This document shows positions 25,781-36,984 of a stretch of 64,000 nt of DNA, in pieces. The notes beneath the pieces were generated by a model, which saw only the letters and a list, made by a program, of their open reading frames with translations, did no database searches and was not told the DNA's origin. Both the position numbers and the translations under genes were made by a program. Every line of letters starts with the position of its first letter. Position 1 is the stretch's first letter. Source of the stretch: Mesorhizobium sp. L-2-11 (lineage in GTDB: Bacteria > Pseudomonadota > Alphaproteobacteria > Rhizobiales > Rhizobiaceae); NCBI RefSeq assembly GCF_016756595.1, contig NZ_AP023257.1, positions 4,790,001 through 4,854,000 on the forward strand, written 5' to 3'.

Positions 25781-26643
25781 CGGTGGACTTTCAGGTGGCG
25801 GACGCCCGCCCGCAAATGCCACTTGACGCCACCTTGTTTCACCAGTGGGTTATCCCAGACGGGACTTTGTGGACGGACTTCTACCGCATCGGGGGAGCCT
25901 ACCTGCTGCGTTTCCCCGAACTGGCGGATTTCCAGCTGAGCCAAGATGGCAGACAGATCCAAGTGTGGCCGGTGCAGGGAGTCTCCGACGCGACCATTCA
26001 GCATCTTTATCTGAATCAGGTCTTGCCCCTGGCGCTCAGCAGACAGGGGAAGCTGGTTTTGCACGGCAGCGCGGTCGAAATCAGCGGCGAGGGCATCGCA
26101 TTTATCGGCGAGTCAGGCCGAGGCAAGTCCACGCTGGCGGCAAGCTTTGCAACCGACGGGTTCCGCTTCCTGACGGATGACGGGCTGCTGGTAGAGCCGT
26201 GCGACGGTGGGTTTCAGATTATGCCGAGCCATCCTTCGATCCGCTTATGGGAAGACAGTGAGGAAGCCTTGGTCGGCAAGGATGGTGCGCGGAAAGCGCC
26301 CCCGGTGCAGTTCACGTCGAAGGCGCGTTTTCTTGCGGGCGATGAGATCGCCTTTTGTGGGCATCCCCGGCGCCTGCGCCGGGTGTATTTTCTCGGCGAG
26401 GGTGTCCAGCAGGAAGCCGTGTTCGAGGGTATCACTGGGCGCGAAGCTCTGATGGAACTGGTGAAGCATTCTTTCTTGCTCGAAATTGAGGCACACGAAC
26501 CGCTTGCCGCCCATTTCGATGAATTGTCCTGCCTGGCTGGGCAACCAATTTTTTACCGCCTGGATTATCCCCGACGCTTTGAAGACCTGTCGCGGGTCAG
26601 GCAGGCCATCGTGAAACACGCGTTTAAAGGTGAACCGGCATGA
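25777..26643 (+). CDS. HPr kinase-like RiPP tailoring kinase
   Basis: 288 residues, ATGA-overlapped with the methyltransferase. The C-terminal half is the HprK-type P-loop fold: LVLHGSAVEISGEGIAFIG with Walker A GESGRGKST (111-119), then FRFLTDDGLLVE. There is no HPr or PTS context. HprK-like kinases in some lasso clusters (paeninodin type) phosphorylate a Ser of the peptide, which is the best guess here; Ser59 near the core end, or Ser47/Ser49 in the ring, are candidates. Confidence 0.82.
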   Translation: MTVDFQVADARPQMPLDATLFHQWVIPDGTLWTDFYRIGGAYLLRFPELADFQLSQDGRQIQVWPVQGVSDATIQHLYLNQVLPLALSRQGKLVLHGSAVEISGEGIAFIGESGRGKSTLAASFATDGFRFLTDDGLLVEPCDGGFQIMPSHPSIRLWEDSEEALVGKDGARKAPPVQFTSKARFLAGDEIAFCGHPRRLRRVYFLGEGVQQEAVFEGITGREALMELVKHSFLLEIEAHEPLAAHFDELSCLAGQPIFYRLDYPRRFEDLSRVRQAIVKHAFKGEPA

Positions 26644-26918
26644 ATTTGACTGACAGGGTGGCGATTCCGGCGCAAGTGATGGCGCGACAGGTGGGCAATG
26701 AAACGGTGATCCTGGATCTCGCCAGCGGAACTTATTTTGGGCTGGACACGGTCGGGGCACGTATCTGGATATTGCTGTCCGAAGGAAAAACCATCGGCGA
26801 AATCTGCCGAACCATGCTCGACGAGTACGAGGTCGAGCCTGCCCCCTTGGAGAAAGACGTATTCAGCTTGTTGCAAACGCTCGAAAGCCAGGGGCTGGTC
26901 AAGATTGAAGAGGCATGA
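26640..26918 (+). CDS. PqqD-family protein (lasso B1, leader recognition)
   Basis: 92 residues, overlapping the kinase gene by 4 nt. The whole protein is a PqqD-like winged helix (RVAIPAQVMARQVGNETVIL, then YFGLDTVGARIWILLSEGKT, and ICRTMLDEYEV). In lasso systems this RiPP recognition element binds the leader and brings the precursor to the B2 peptidase. It ends the plus-strand operon; a T8 run at about 26941 follows without a clear stem. Confidence 0.87.
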   Translation: MNLTDRVAIPAQVMARQVGNETVILDLASGTYFGLDTVGARIWILLSEGKTIGEICRTMLDEYEVEPAPLEKDVFSLLQTLESQGLVKIEEA

Positions 26919-27129
26919 GTGTATCCAGCAAGGTTTGAAGTTTTTTTTCTTGTCTCGCTCGTATTGAATTTAAGCAGCTTGCACTTTCCCGCACCATTGA
27001 CGCGTATGATCGCTATGTTTCACGCGCTGCGACGCGTGATCGGCGCGCTTCGGCGCAGGCGCGCGCGATAGTCTGATCCCGAAGCACCGGGTCAAGTTGA
27101 CCCAGCCTGGGTGACGGCGCGGTGTGGAC

Positions 27130-28815
27130 CTACCCGGCTCCGGCGCTTGTCATAATGCCGTCATCCAGCTTGAACACCCGATCAGCCAGCGCCAGGCTCG
27201 CCGGCCGGTGGGTTATCAAAAGCACCGTCCTCTGTCGCAGCACATCCACGCATCCCTGCAGGAACTCGCGCTCCCCCTCTGGATCGAACATGGCGGTAGC
27301 TTCGTCGAGTATTAGAACCGGCGGATCTTTCAACAGCGCCCGAGCCAATGCCAACCGCTGCTGTTGCCCTCCGGACAGCCGCACGCCGCGATCGCCAATC
27401 GGCGTCTGGTAGCCCTGCGGCAATTGCATGATGAAGTCATGCGCGCGGGCCGACCGTGCTGCTGCCTCGACCTCATCCTGTGTGGGCTCAGGCCGCCCAT
27501 ATGCAATGTTGTCGCGGACGCTGGCGTTGAACAGCAACACGTGCTGAGGCACAACCCCTATCTGGCTGCGCAGGCTACGCAAGGAAACCGTGGCAATATC
27601 GACGCCGTCGATGAAGATGCTTCCCCTGGAAGGCTCATGCAATCGCATAAGCAAATGCGCCACCGTGCTCTTTCCTGCGCCGTTGGGACCTATGATGGCT
27701 ATTGTCTCGCCTGCGGCGATGGATAGATCGAGGCACTTCAATGCGGGCTCACGCCCCGGGTAAGCGAACGTGACACCACGGAATTCGATGTTACCGTCTA
27801 TTGTTCCCATCCGCTTGTCCGCATGCCAGTTCGGCTCAGGCTCTTCGGCCAAGGCTGTTGCGAGCCGGCTCAGCGCTCCGCGCGCGTGCTGGGTCCGTCC
27901 ATAGACGTCTGCGAGCCCGGCCATGGGTCGCGCCATGACCTGGGCGTAGAGGAGAAAACTCACCAATTGAGGCACAGTGAGAGCCCCATGGCCAATTTGC
28001 CCCTGGGCCAACCAAAGCATAAGAACGACCCCGGCCGCCGCCACAAGCTGAACTCCCGGCCCCAATGCGGCATGGATAGCGCGCTCCTTGGCGCTCAAGC
28101 TGACGACCCGCTCGATCTGGCTCCGATAACGCTGCGATTCCTGCTGTTCGCGCGTGAAGGTCTTGATGGCGGGAAGCATGCTGAGGTTTTCCTCAGCAAT
28201 GGCGATGGCAATGGCGTGCTCCTCCTGAAGTTGGCGCGCCAATGGCCGCATGCGTCGTCCGAAAACTTTAAGCAGTAAATAGAGCAATGGGATCATGATT
28301 GCAGCGGACATCGCGAGAAGAGAATCGATTCGGAACATTAAAGCCAATGCCCCGCTGACGGTGAAGAAGAGCGGCAAAGCAGCAAGTGCTGTGCCGCTGA
28401 TGTAATCGCTCACGACGTGCACATCATGGGTGAGTAACGCGAGCGTATCGCCGTGACGCCTTCGGTGGGAGAAAGCAAGCGGCAAGGCCTGAAGATGGTC
28501 GTAAACTCGGATCTTCAAGTCCGCCAGTATTCGTGTGGTAGTCCCGCCAAGCAGGTATATATTGCTGAATTTTAAAACAGACTGAACCGCGAACAGCGCC
28601 AATGCACCTAGAAAGAGTACCTGAATATTGATCGTGCTGCTGCCTGCCCGTTCTTGAAGAAACGTTTCAGCGAGCCTGCCACCGAGCCAGGGCATAACCA
28701 ACAAAGCAGCGCTTTCGCATAGCATCAATATCAGGCCAACGGCCAACGCCAGGCGATAAGGTGCCGCTAATGTCAGCAGCATGTTTGTCTCATTAATTTT
28801 CGACAATCTGTTCAT
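27130..28815 (-). CDS. ABC transporter, fused permease-ATPase (lasso exporter, D protein)
   Basis: 561 residues from the ATG at 28815 (a GTG at 28863 is possible). Six-helix type I exporter membrane domain (to about residue 310) followed by an ATPase with Walker A GPNGAGKST, signature LSGGQQQR and Walker B ILDEATAMFD. Half-transporters of this type work as homodimers and pump the mature peptide out, often giving self-immunity. It is convergent with the biosynthetic genes and downstream of the nucleotidyltransferase gene on the same strand. Confidence 0.88.
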   Translation of the reverse strand: MNRLSKINETNMLLTLAAPYRLALAVGLILMLCESAALLVMPWLGGRLAETFLQERAGSSTINIQVLFLGALALFAVQSVLKFSNIYLLGGTTTRILADLKIRVYDHLQALPLAFSHRRRHGDTLALLTHDVHVVSDYISGTALAALPLFFTVSGALALMFRIDSLLAMSAAIMIPLLYLLLKVFGRRMRPLARQLQEEHAIAIAIAEENLSMLPAIKTFTREQQESQRYRSQIERVVSLSAKERAIHAALGPGVQLVAAAGVVLMLWLAQGQIGHGALTVPQLVSFLLYAQVMARPMAGLADVYGRTQHARGALSRLATALAEEPEPNWHADKRMGTIDGNIEFRGVTFAYPGREPALKCLDLSIAAGETIAIIGPNGAGKSTVAHLLMRLHEPSRGSIFIDGVDIATVSLRSLRSQIGVVPQHVLLFNASVRDNIAYGRPEPTQDEVEAAARSARAHDFIMQLPQGYQTPIGDRGVRLSGGQQQRLALARALLKDPPVLILDEATAMFDPEGEREFLQGCVDVLRQRTVLLITHRPASLALADRVFKLDDGIMTSAGAG

Positions 28816-28933
28816 AGTTCCACAAAGGGATCGATCGATGTGATCTGCTGGAGCGAGCACCAATAGTCAGGCTGCATCATCAATCGCGGTAGATTTTCTT
28901 ACGATTTTGCGGGGCCACAGCCGCATATAGCAG

Positions 28934-30085
28934 TCACCTGTTCGGGGTGTGTAAGTACTTTAAAAACCCGGCCATGGCCCGGCGCATGTAGAGCCAAGGC
29001 AGCCACGATGAGTTTGCCTGGCGATATTTTTGCCGCATATGGGTTGCCGGCGGGAAGAGGAGTTCGGTCAGGAAACCGGACCTGTTTCGCACGCCTCTCG
29101 CGGCCTGGAAGTCCATCCATATTCGGCTCACCCTGGATCCGCTAAGATAGCCCGAAGCGGCTTCTCTCGGTCCAGGACGGGAAAGCGCGCCAGACACGGC
29201 TTCGGGTATAGTGGTATGAAAACGGGCTCGGGTCGCCTCAATGCCGTCCAGGCAGGTCGCCCGCAATCCTTTACACTCGGCAAGTTCAACAAACTCATTG
29301 CGTTGCGACGGCGACAGCATCGAGAACAGAAGCTGAATATCGTAGAACCAGATCAGTCGATCGCCGCCATAATATTCCACGCCATCGACATAATACAAAG
29401 CGTGTTTATGGACCGCTCGATGCATACAGGCGAGCACGAGCGCGTGCACTGGATCAGCTGCGAGGGCATTCGCGCTTAAGTTCGGCAGTTGCCGGGCGTC
29501 GGAGCGCAATTCTTCATACGAGAACAGATTTGACAGAAGTGTGGAATTGGTGATCCGCCAATGCACATCGAGGGTGTGTTCCTGACTGGAGACGGGGTCT
29601 GTCCAGCTGTAGCTCGTCTGACCGCTGATGACTTCCGCTCTTGTTCCCAGTTCACGAAACCCCAGAGTTTCTAATGCCTTGGCTACCCGGTCCCGCGTGC
29701 CCGACGGCACAATGAGGTCCGTGTCACCTCTTATACGCAGGAAAGGCGCCGGATAGACCTCGTAGGCTAAGGCGGTGCCTTTGAACAGAATTGGATGGAT
29801 GCCAATGGCCACTAGCCGCTCCAGTACTTGATTCAGCAGGTACTGGTGGCGCATCTCCCACAATGCTTGAGCAGTGGCCTGCTGACGACAAGTAGCCAGG
29901 ACAACTTCCGGCCAACCCAGGTCAACGCGTTCGCGATCTACAATATGATGATGAAGCAGCGCCTGGACACCGTGATAAGCACTCCGCTCGAGGAAGCGGT
30001 CCACGAACTCATCGTTGCCGTGCTCCGGCCAAGGCGGGTTTTCGCCACGCAAGCTGGCGCAAAGCAGCTCATCAATTTCCTGCAT
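28934..30085 (-). CDS. Nucleotidyltransferase-fold protein (NTP_transf_5 type)
   Basis: 383 residues from the ATG at 30085, preceded by GGAG. The central part IHPILFKGTALAYEVYP with RIRGDTDLIVP has the FKG...GDxD pattern of the PF14907 family of nucleotidyltransferase-fold proteins. Later LVLACMHRAVHKH and DRLIWFYDIQLLF are typical. Genes of this family often sit in lasso clusters; their reaction is not established. It precedes the exporter gene on the same strand. Confidence 0.83.
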   Translation of the reverse strand: MQEIDELLCASLRGENPPWPEHGNDEFVDRFLERSAYHGVQALLHHHIVDRERVDLGWPEVVLATCRQQATAQALWEMRHQYLLNQVLERLVAIGIHPILFKGTALAYEVYPAPFLRIRGDTDLIVPSGTRDRVAKALETLGFRELGTRAEVISGQTSYSWTDPVSSQEHTLDVHWRITNSTLLSNLFSYEELRSDARQLPNLSANALAADPVHALVLACMHRAVHKHALYYVDGVEYYGGDRLIWFYDIQLLFSMLSPSQRNEFVELAECKGLRATCLDGIEATRARFHTTIPEAVSGALSRPGPREAASGYLSGSRVSRIWMDFQAARGVRNRSGFLTELLFPPATHMRQKYRQANSSWLPWLYMRRAMAGFLKYLHTPNR

Positions 30086-30191
30086 GACTAAAGCTCCGTT
30101 GCCGTTCGCAGCCCAAATCAGGCTGGTGGCACCTGCTGCACAATAGCGGGTTCTCCAGGTCTGGCGCCCATTTCGGCGGCTCGACACTTTG

Positions 30192-30262
30192 TGCCTGAGC
30201 ATCGGATTGGCCCAAAAACCGATGCCCACTCCTAGGTCCGATGCTTGTAGTCCAAGCATCGG
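30192..30262. repeat. Palindromic repeats at right edge of the RiPP island
   Basis: TGCCTGAGCATCGGATT (30192-30208) is identical to 21423-21439. It is followed by CCGATGCC and a perfect hairpin CCGATGCTTG/CAAGCATCGG (30238-30262, 5-nt loop). The hairpin is just past the stop of the HerA-like gene on the minus strand and may terminate it. Confidence 0.65.
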
Positions 30263-30291
30263 CGCCCAGTTTTGGATCCGATGCGGTGCTT

Positions 30292-31839
30292 TCAGCGCCG
30301 CCCCCTAGCCAGGCTGCCGAGGATGCCGCGCACGATCGCCCGTCCAACCGACGTGCCGACCGAGCGAACCACCGATTTAATCGCCGCCTCCGCCACCGAC
30401 TGGCGATTGGATGCTCGCGGCGCCGGCGCTCGCCTGCCGCCGGTGGGGCGGGGGGTGGGATCGTCATTGCCGAAGCCTGGAATGGTCCAGCGCGAGCCGC
30501 CGCTCTCCTGCTGCTGCGCCGCCGCGTCCAGCGCATCCTTGGCTTTTTTCTGCAGCATCTCGAAAGCCGATTCGCGATCGACGGTCTGATCGTACTGTCC
30601 CGCAACCGGGCTCTCGGCGATCAGCGTGCGGCGCTCGTCAGGCGTGATCGGGCCAAGGCGCGACGACGGCGGGCGAACCAGCGTCCGCTGGACCATGGAC
30701 GGAACACCTTTGGCTTCCAGCGTCGAGACCAGCGCCTCGCCGGTGCCGAGCTGCGTGATTGCGGTCGCACAGTCGAAGTCGGGATTGGGCCTGAACGTCT
30801 CGGCGGCAGTCCTCACGGCCTTCTGTTCCCGCGGGGTGTAGGCGCGCAGGGCATGCTGCACCCGGTTGCCGAGCTGGGCCAGAACCGTTTCGGGGATATC
30901 CAGCGGATTCTGGGTGACGAAGTACACGCCGACGCCCTTCGAACGGATCAGGCGGACCACCTGTTCGACGCGGTCGATCAGCACCTTAGGCGCGTCGTCG
31001 AACAGAAGGTGCGCCTCGTCGAAGAAGAAGACCAGCTTTGGCTTGTCGGGATCGCCGACTTCGGGCAACTCCTCGAACAGTTCCGACATCAGCCACAACA
31101 GGAATGTCGCATAGAGCCGGGGATTCATCATCAGCTTGTCGGCGGCCAGCACGCTGATCGCGCCGCGCCCGTCGCGGGTGGTGCGCATGATGTCGGCGAT
31201 CCGTAATGCCGGCTCGCCGAAGAAATTCGTCGCGCCCTGCTGCTCCAGAACCAGCAGCGTGCGCTGGATTGCGCCAACCGAAGGTTTCGTCACATTGCCG
31301 TAGCGAGCGCCGATTTCTTCGGCGCGTTCGGCGATGTTGGCAAGAAGCGCTTGCAGGTCCTTCAGGTCCAGCAGCAACAAGCCTTCCTCGTCGGCGATGC
31401 GGAAGGCGATGTTCATGATGCCTTCCTGCGCCTCGGACAGGTTCATCAGGCGCGACAGCAGCAGCGGCCCCATTTCCGAGACGGTGGCGCGGATCGGATG
31501 GCCCTGCTCGCCGAAAAGATCCCAGAAGATGACCGGAAATTCCTGGAAATCATAGGGATCGAGCTTGACCTGCTCGGCGCGCTTGACCAGAAAATCCTGT
31601 GCCGTGCCCATCATAGCGATACCGGACAGGTCGCCCTTGATGTCGGCGCAGAAGACCGGCACGCCGGCATTGGAGAAACCTTCGGCCAAAATCTGCAAGC
31701 TCACGGTCTTGCCGGTGCCGGTCGCGCCGGTGACCAGGCCATGACGATTGCCATACTGAAGCAGCAGGTTTTCGGCGCGCTGGTAGCTGTCATCAGGCTT
31801 TCGGCTGGCTCCGATGAAAATACTCTTGTCGTCAGCCAT
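30292..31839 (-). CDS. HerA-like ATPase, DUF853 family
   Basis: 515 residues from the ATG at 31839, where the family start [20 protein letters not shown] falls; an upstream frame to 32064 is unrelated in character. It has Walker A GATGTGKT (38-45), [14 protein letters not shown], and Walker [14 protein letters not shown], as in DUF853/YjgR ATPases of the FtsK-HerA superfamily. DNA-linked motor activity is presumed from the superfamily; no specific role is known. The C-terminus is a Gly/Arg-rich helical tail. Confidence 0.88.
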   Translation of the reverse strand: MADDKSIFIGASRKPDDSYQRAENLLLQYGNRHGLVTGATGTGKTVSLQILAEGFSNAGVPVFCADIKGDLSGIAMMGTAQDFLVKRAEQVKLDPYDFQEFPVIFWDLFGEQGHPIRATVSEMGPLLLSRLMNLSEAQEGIMNIAFRIADEEGLLLLDLKDLQALLANIAERAEEIGARYGNVTKPSVGAIQRTLLVLEQQGATNFFGEPALRIADIMRTTRDGRGAISVLAADKLMMNPRLYATFLLWLMSELFEELPEVGDPDKPKLVFFFDEAHLLFDDAPKVLIDRVEQVVRLIRSKGVGVYFVTQNPLDIPETVLAQLGNRVQHALRAYTPREQKAVRTAAETFRPNPDFDCATAITQLGTGEALVSTLEAKGVPSMVQRTLVRPPSSRLGPITPDERRTLIAESPVAGQYDQTVDRESAFEMLQKKAKDALDAAAQQQESGGSRWTIPGFGNDDPTPRPTGGRRAPAPRASNRQSVAEAAIKSVVRSVGTSVGRAIVRGILGSLARGRR

Positions 31840-32099
31840 GTGTTCGGTCTCCGCAAACCTGAAGTGTTGAATACCCTGATCTATTGAAAGTAGCGGGGCT
31901 CGCCGCAGGTATAATGACGCCATTGCGCAGCGACAATGGCCATGGTCGAAATTGGGCTTTTTGGAGCTTGCGGATTTTGCGCATGTTTGGCAATCGGTTG
32001 ACGGTTCACCGTCGCAGGACGCGTGTTGCATTGTGATATGCGACGGGGAACCGTAGACTGACATTCCAGGCCTATCGGCCGAGAAGACGAGGAGAGCGG

Positions 32100-33535
32100 A
32101 TGGCCGGTGCCTTGAACCACGATGCCGAACTTCCGAACCCTGACCGGCAGCGGTGGCTGGCCCTTGCGGAAAAAGCCCTGGCCGGCGGATCCTTCGAGGA
32201 AAAGCTCGTATCCCATACGGACGATGGCATCCGGATCGAGCCGCTCTATGATCGTTCGGTCACCGCAGAGCCTCAAGCGCGGGCAAACCCTGGATCGCCG
32301 TGGATCGTCAGCCAGCGTATCGACGATCCGGATGTCGGCCGCGCCAAAGCCCAGGCCCTGGAGGACGTCGCACAGGGGGCCACCGGACTGTCGCTTGTCT
32401 TCGAAGGCGCGCCGAGTGCGTTCGGCTACGGCCTGCCGAGGACTGCCGAGGCGCTGGAGACCGTGCTTGACGGCGTGCCGCTCAACCGCATCCAGGTCCG
32501 CATCGACGCGCACCCCTGGAGCCGCGCCGTGGCCGACTGGCTGGTTGCGTTCTTGAGCAAGCGCCGGTCAGACCCGGCAAAGCTCAACCTGTCCTTCGGC
32601 ATCGACCCGGCGGCGATCTTCGCCGGAACTGGCCGGTTGCGGATGTCGATCGAGGCCTTGCAGGCGTCGATGCCGCAGTCCCTGGCGCACTTTTTCTCGA
32701 TGGGCGTGCCCGGGGTCCTGCTGGAGGCAGACGGACGCGTCTTCCACAATGCCGGCGCCACCGAAGCGCAGGAGCTGGGCACCATGATGGCTTCGGCGGT
32801 CTCCTATCTCCGGATGTTCGAGGAGGCGCGCCAGCCGCTAGTCTATGCGGCGCCCCATATCGGCTTTGCGCTGAGCGTCGACCAGGACCAGTTCGTGTCG
32901 ATAGCCAAGGTCAGGGCCCTGCGCAAGCTGTGGGCGCGGGTCCAGGAGGCATGCTCGATCTCCGCCTCGACTGCCAACGTCCATGCCGAAACGTCGTTCC
33001 GCATGATGACTTCGGCGGACCCGGAGACGAACATCCTGCGCGCCACGATCGCCACTTTTGCCGCGGCAGCCGGCGGGGCGGATTCGGTCTCCATCCTGCC
33101 GCATACGATCGCGCATGGCCTGCCGGCGGGCTTTGCCCGCCGTGTCGCCCGCAATACGCAACTGATCATGGCCAACGAAAGCCATATCGATCATGTCGCC
33201 GACCCTGTTTGCGGTTCCGGCGCCGTTGAAACGCTGACTGCCGAACTCTGCGAAGCTGCGTGGGAAGAATTCCAGCGGATCGAGGCGGAAGGCGGCGTGC
33301 TGTCCAGCCTGCAGCAAGGACACATCCAGAAACGGGTTCAGGCGGCCGCCGCCCGCCGCAATGCTGCGTATCAGGCGGGCGAGCGGGCCATCATCGGCAC
33401 GACGCTTCACCCGTCGAAGAGCGAAGGCCCGGTCGAAACCTTGGCGGCGGAGCGGCGGCCCGCCTTCACGGAAGGCGTGGCGGTGTGCGAGCCGCTGTTC
33501 CCGATCCGAATCGATCAATCGATCGGAGCAGCATC

Positions 33536-33539
<4 letters not shown>
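32100..33539 (+). CDS. mutA: Methylmalonyl-CoA mutase small (beta) subunit, no B12 domain
   Basis: 479 residues. The whole sequence is the MM_CoA_mutase TIM-barrel region ([60 protein letters not shown]), ending without a cobalamin-binding domain. In heterodimeric enzymes this subunit is non-catalytic and supports the large subunit. It overlaps the large subunit gene by 4 nt (ATGA), so the two are made together. It is shorter than small subunits that retain a degenerate B12 domain. Confidence 0.88.
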
Positions 33540-35659
<2,120 letters not shown>

Positions 35660-35663
35660 ACTT

Positions 35664-35717
35664 GTTATAATTCATGTTGCAACGACCGACAACGTAAGTT
35701 ATAATTCGCGTTGCAAC
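35664..35717 (+). promoter_or_regulatory. Promoter and operator repeats of the AbrB/Doc module
   Basis: GTTATAATTC at 35664 and 35698 begins two 20-bp direct repeats, matching at 18 of 20 positions and spaced 34 nt apart. Together they form a good sigma-70 promoter: TTGCAA (35677-35682), 17-bp spacer, TATAAT (35700-35705). The repeats overlap both promoter boxes, the expected layout for antitoxin autorepression. Confidence 0.75.
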
Positions 35718-35730
35718 AAAGGCTGAATCC

Positions 35731-35952
35731 ATGAACACGACCATTCGCAAAATCGGCAATTCCGAAGGCGTGATCCTGCCCAAGGAAATTCTCGATCACC
35801 TACATCTGAAGGCCGGCGATCAGCTTGAGATCGTCGAAACGAGCAAGGGCATCGCCCTTCGGCCAGTGGACGACAGCTTCGAGCGGCAGATGGAAGCTGC
35901 TCGCCAAGTCATGGACAAATACAAAGTGGCGCTTCAGAAGCTCGCCGAATGA
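35731..35952 (+). CDS. AbrB/MazE-type antitoxin
   Basis: 73 residues. An N-terminal swapped-hairpin DNA-binding domain (TIRKIGNSEGVILPKEILDH, then LKAGDQLEIVET) is followed by a C-terminal helix (DDSFERQMEAARQVMDKYKV) suited to bind and block the toxin. It should neutralise the Doc protein encoded next and repress their shared promoter. The genes overlap by 4 nt. Confidence 0.9.
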   Translation: MNTTIRKIGNSEGVILPKEILDHLHLKAGDQLEIVETSKGIALRPVDDSFERQMEAARQVMDKYKVALQKLAE

Positions 35953-36338
35953 GCTGGGAGTTCCTGAGCCGGCGTGCGGTCGAAGCGATGCACGCCGAGC
36001 AGTTGCGTCGGCACGGCGGAGCGCACGGTTTGAGGGATGAGAATGCCCTCGAATCGGCGCTCGCCCGAGCCGAGAACAAGGCGAACTATGGTGATCCATC
36101 GATCGAGGATCTGGCCGCCGCCTATATCTTCGGCATCGCCAGAAATCACGCCTTTGTCGACGGCAACAAGCGCACGGCCATCGTCGCCGCCGGCGCGTTC
36201 CTGATTGTCAACGGCTATGTGCTGACGGCCGACAACGGCACGATCTATGAGTTCGTCATGGGGGTTGCCGCCGGCGAGATCGGCGAGGCTGGTGCTGCGG
36301 CGTTCTTCCGCGACCATGTCATTAACATGAAGGCCTGA
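35949..36338 (+). CDS. doc: Doc toxin, Fic/Doc family kinase
   Basis: 129 residues. The motif NHAFVDGNKRTA (HxFxxGNKRT, His67-Thr76) is the Doc variant of the Fic motif. Doc of phage P1 phosphorylates elongation factor Tu and stops translation; the same is expected here. Length and fold (ALESALARAENKANYG, DLAAAYIFGIARNHAF) match Doc and not larger Fic proteins. Translationally coupled to its antitoxin. Confidence 0.92.
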   Translation: MSWEFLSRRAVEAMHAEQLRRHGGAHGLRDENALESALARAENKANYGDPSIEDLAAAYIFGIARNHAFVDGNKRTAIVAAGAFLIVNGYVLTADNGTIYEFVMGVAAGEIGEAGAAAFFRDHVINMKA

Positions 36339-36355
36339 AGCCCTTCGCTTTTGAA

Positions 36356-36373
36356 TTTGCGCGACATGCATTA
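36356..36373. repeat. Dispersed repeat TTTGCGCGACATGCATTA
   Basis: Eighteen bases identical to the element at 8068-8086 beside the IS630. The final TTA is the stop codon (TAA) of the convergent GreA/GreB-like gene, so the repeat defines that gene's end. Confidence 0.7.
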
Positions 36374-36844
36374 GTTGTCGGAGAGCTTCACAATCTCCCA
36401 TTCCCTGCCATTGACCACGGCAATCTCGCCGACCTTCTTGCCGAACAGGGCCAGGGCCATCGGTGAAACATGGGAAATCGTCCCCTTGGCCGGATCGGCC
36501 TCATCCTCGCCGACGATCTTCCAGTGTACTTTCCTGCCGTCTTCGCCTTCCAGCGTGACGCCCATGCCGAAGCGAACCAGGTCGCTGCCCGGTTCCGGCA
36601 CCGAAAGCTCGGCGCTTTCACGCCGTGCGGTCCAGTAGCGCAGGTCGCGCGAGATAAGCGCGATGCGCTCGCGGTCGGCCCTCTTCTCCGCTCTGCCCAG
36701 ATCATCGCGCAGGGCCGCCAGTTCGGCGTCGATCAGCGCCAGGCCGCGTTGCGTCACCAGATTGCGGTGGTGGCTGATCGGCCGCTCGCCGATGCCGGCG
36801 ATGGCGTTTTCGCTATCCTCTTCGCGCGTGAAGGCTCTGCTCAT
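36371..36844 (-). CDS. GreA/GreB-like transcription elongation factor
   Basis: 157 residues. An N-terminal coiled-coil region (GLALIDAELAALRDDLGRAEK, LISRDLRYWTARRESAELSV) and a C-terminal FKBP-like Gre domain (VRFGMGVTLEGEDGRKVHWK, TISHVSPMALALFGKKVGEI) show the Gre layout; GreB-like members in rhizobia have this length. It would help RNA polymerase cleave backtracked RNA. The acidic tip residues cannot be judged by eye, so full Gre activity is presumed. Confidence 0.85.
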   Translation of the reverse strand: MSRAFTREEDSENAIAGIGERPISHHRNLVTQRGLALIDAELAALRDDLGRAEKRADRERIALISRDLRYWTARRESAELSVPEPGSDLVRFGMGVTLEGEDGRKVHWKIVGEDEADPAKGTISHVSPMALALFGKKVGEIAVVNGREWEIVKLSDN

Positions 36845-36984
36845 CAGTCGAGCTTATGCCTCGCGCGGCGACTCCACAAGCTATTGCCGGCAAACCGGAT
36901 CTGCCGATTCGGTCTGGCACGATTCCTGCGGCGCGACGGCCAAATCAGACCATCGGGCGCAATCATATGAGCTGAATGCCGGTT

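Noticed and set aside
26940..26950. T8 run after the PqqD-like gene as a terminator
   Set aside because: No convincing stem precedes the T-run, so it is not listed as a terminator.
33260..33535. 92-codon upstream extension of the mutase large subunit
   Set aside because: Out-of-frame reading of the end of mutA; the ATGA overlap at 33536 is the natural start.
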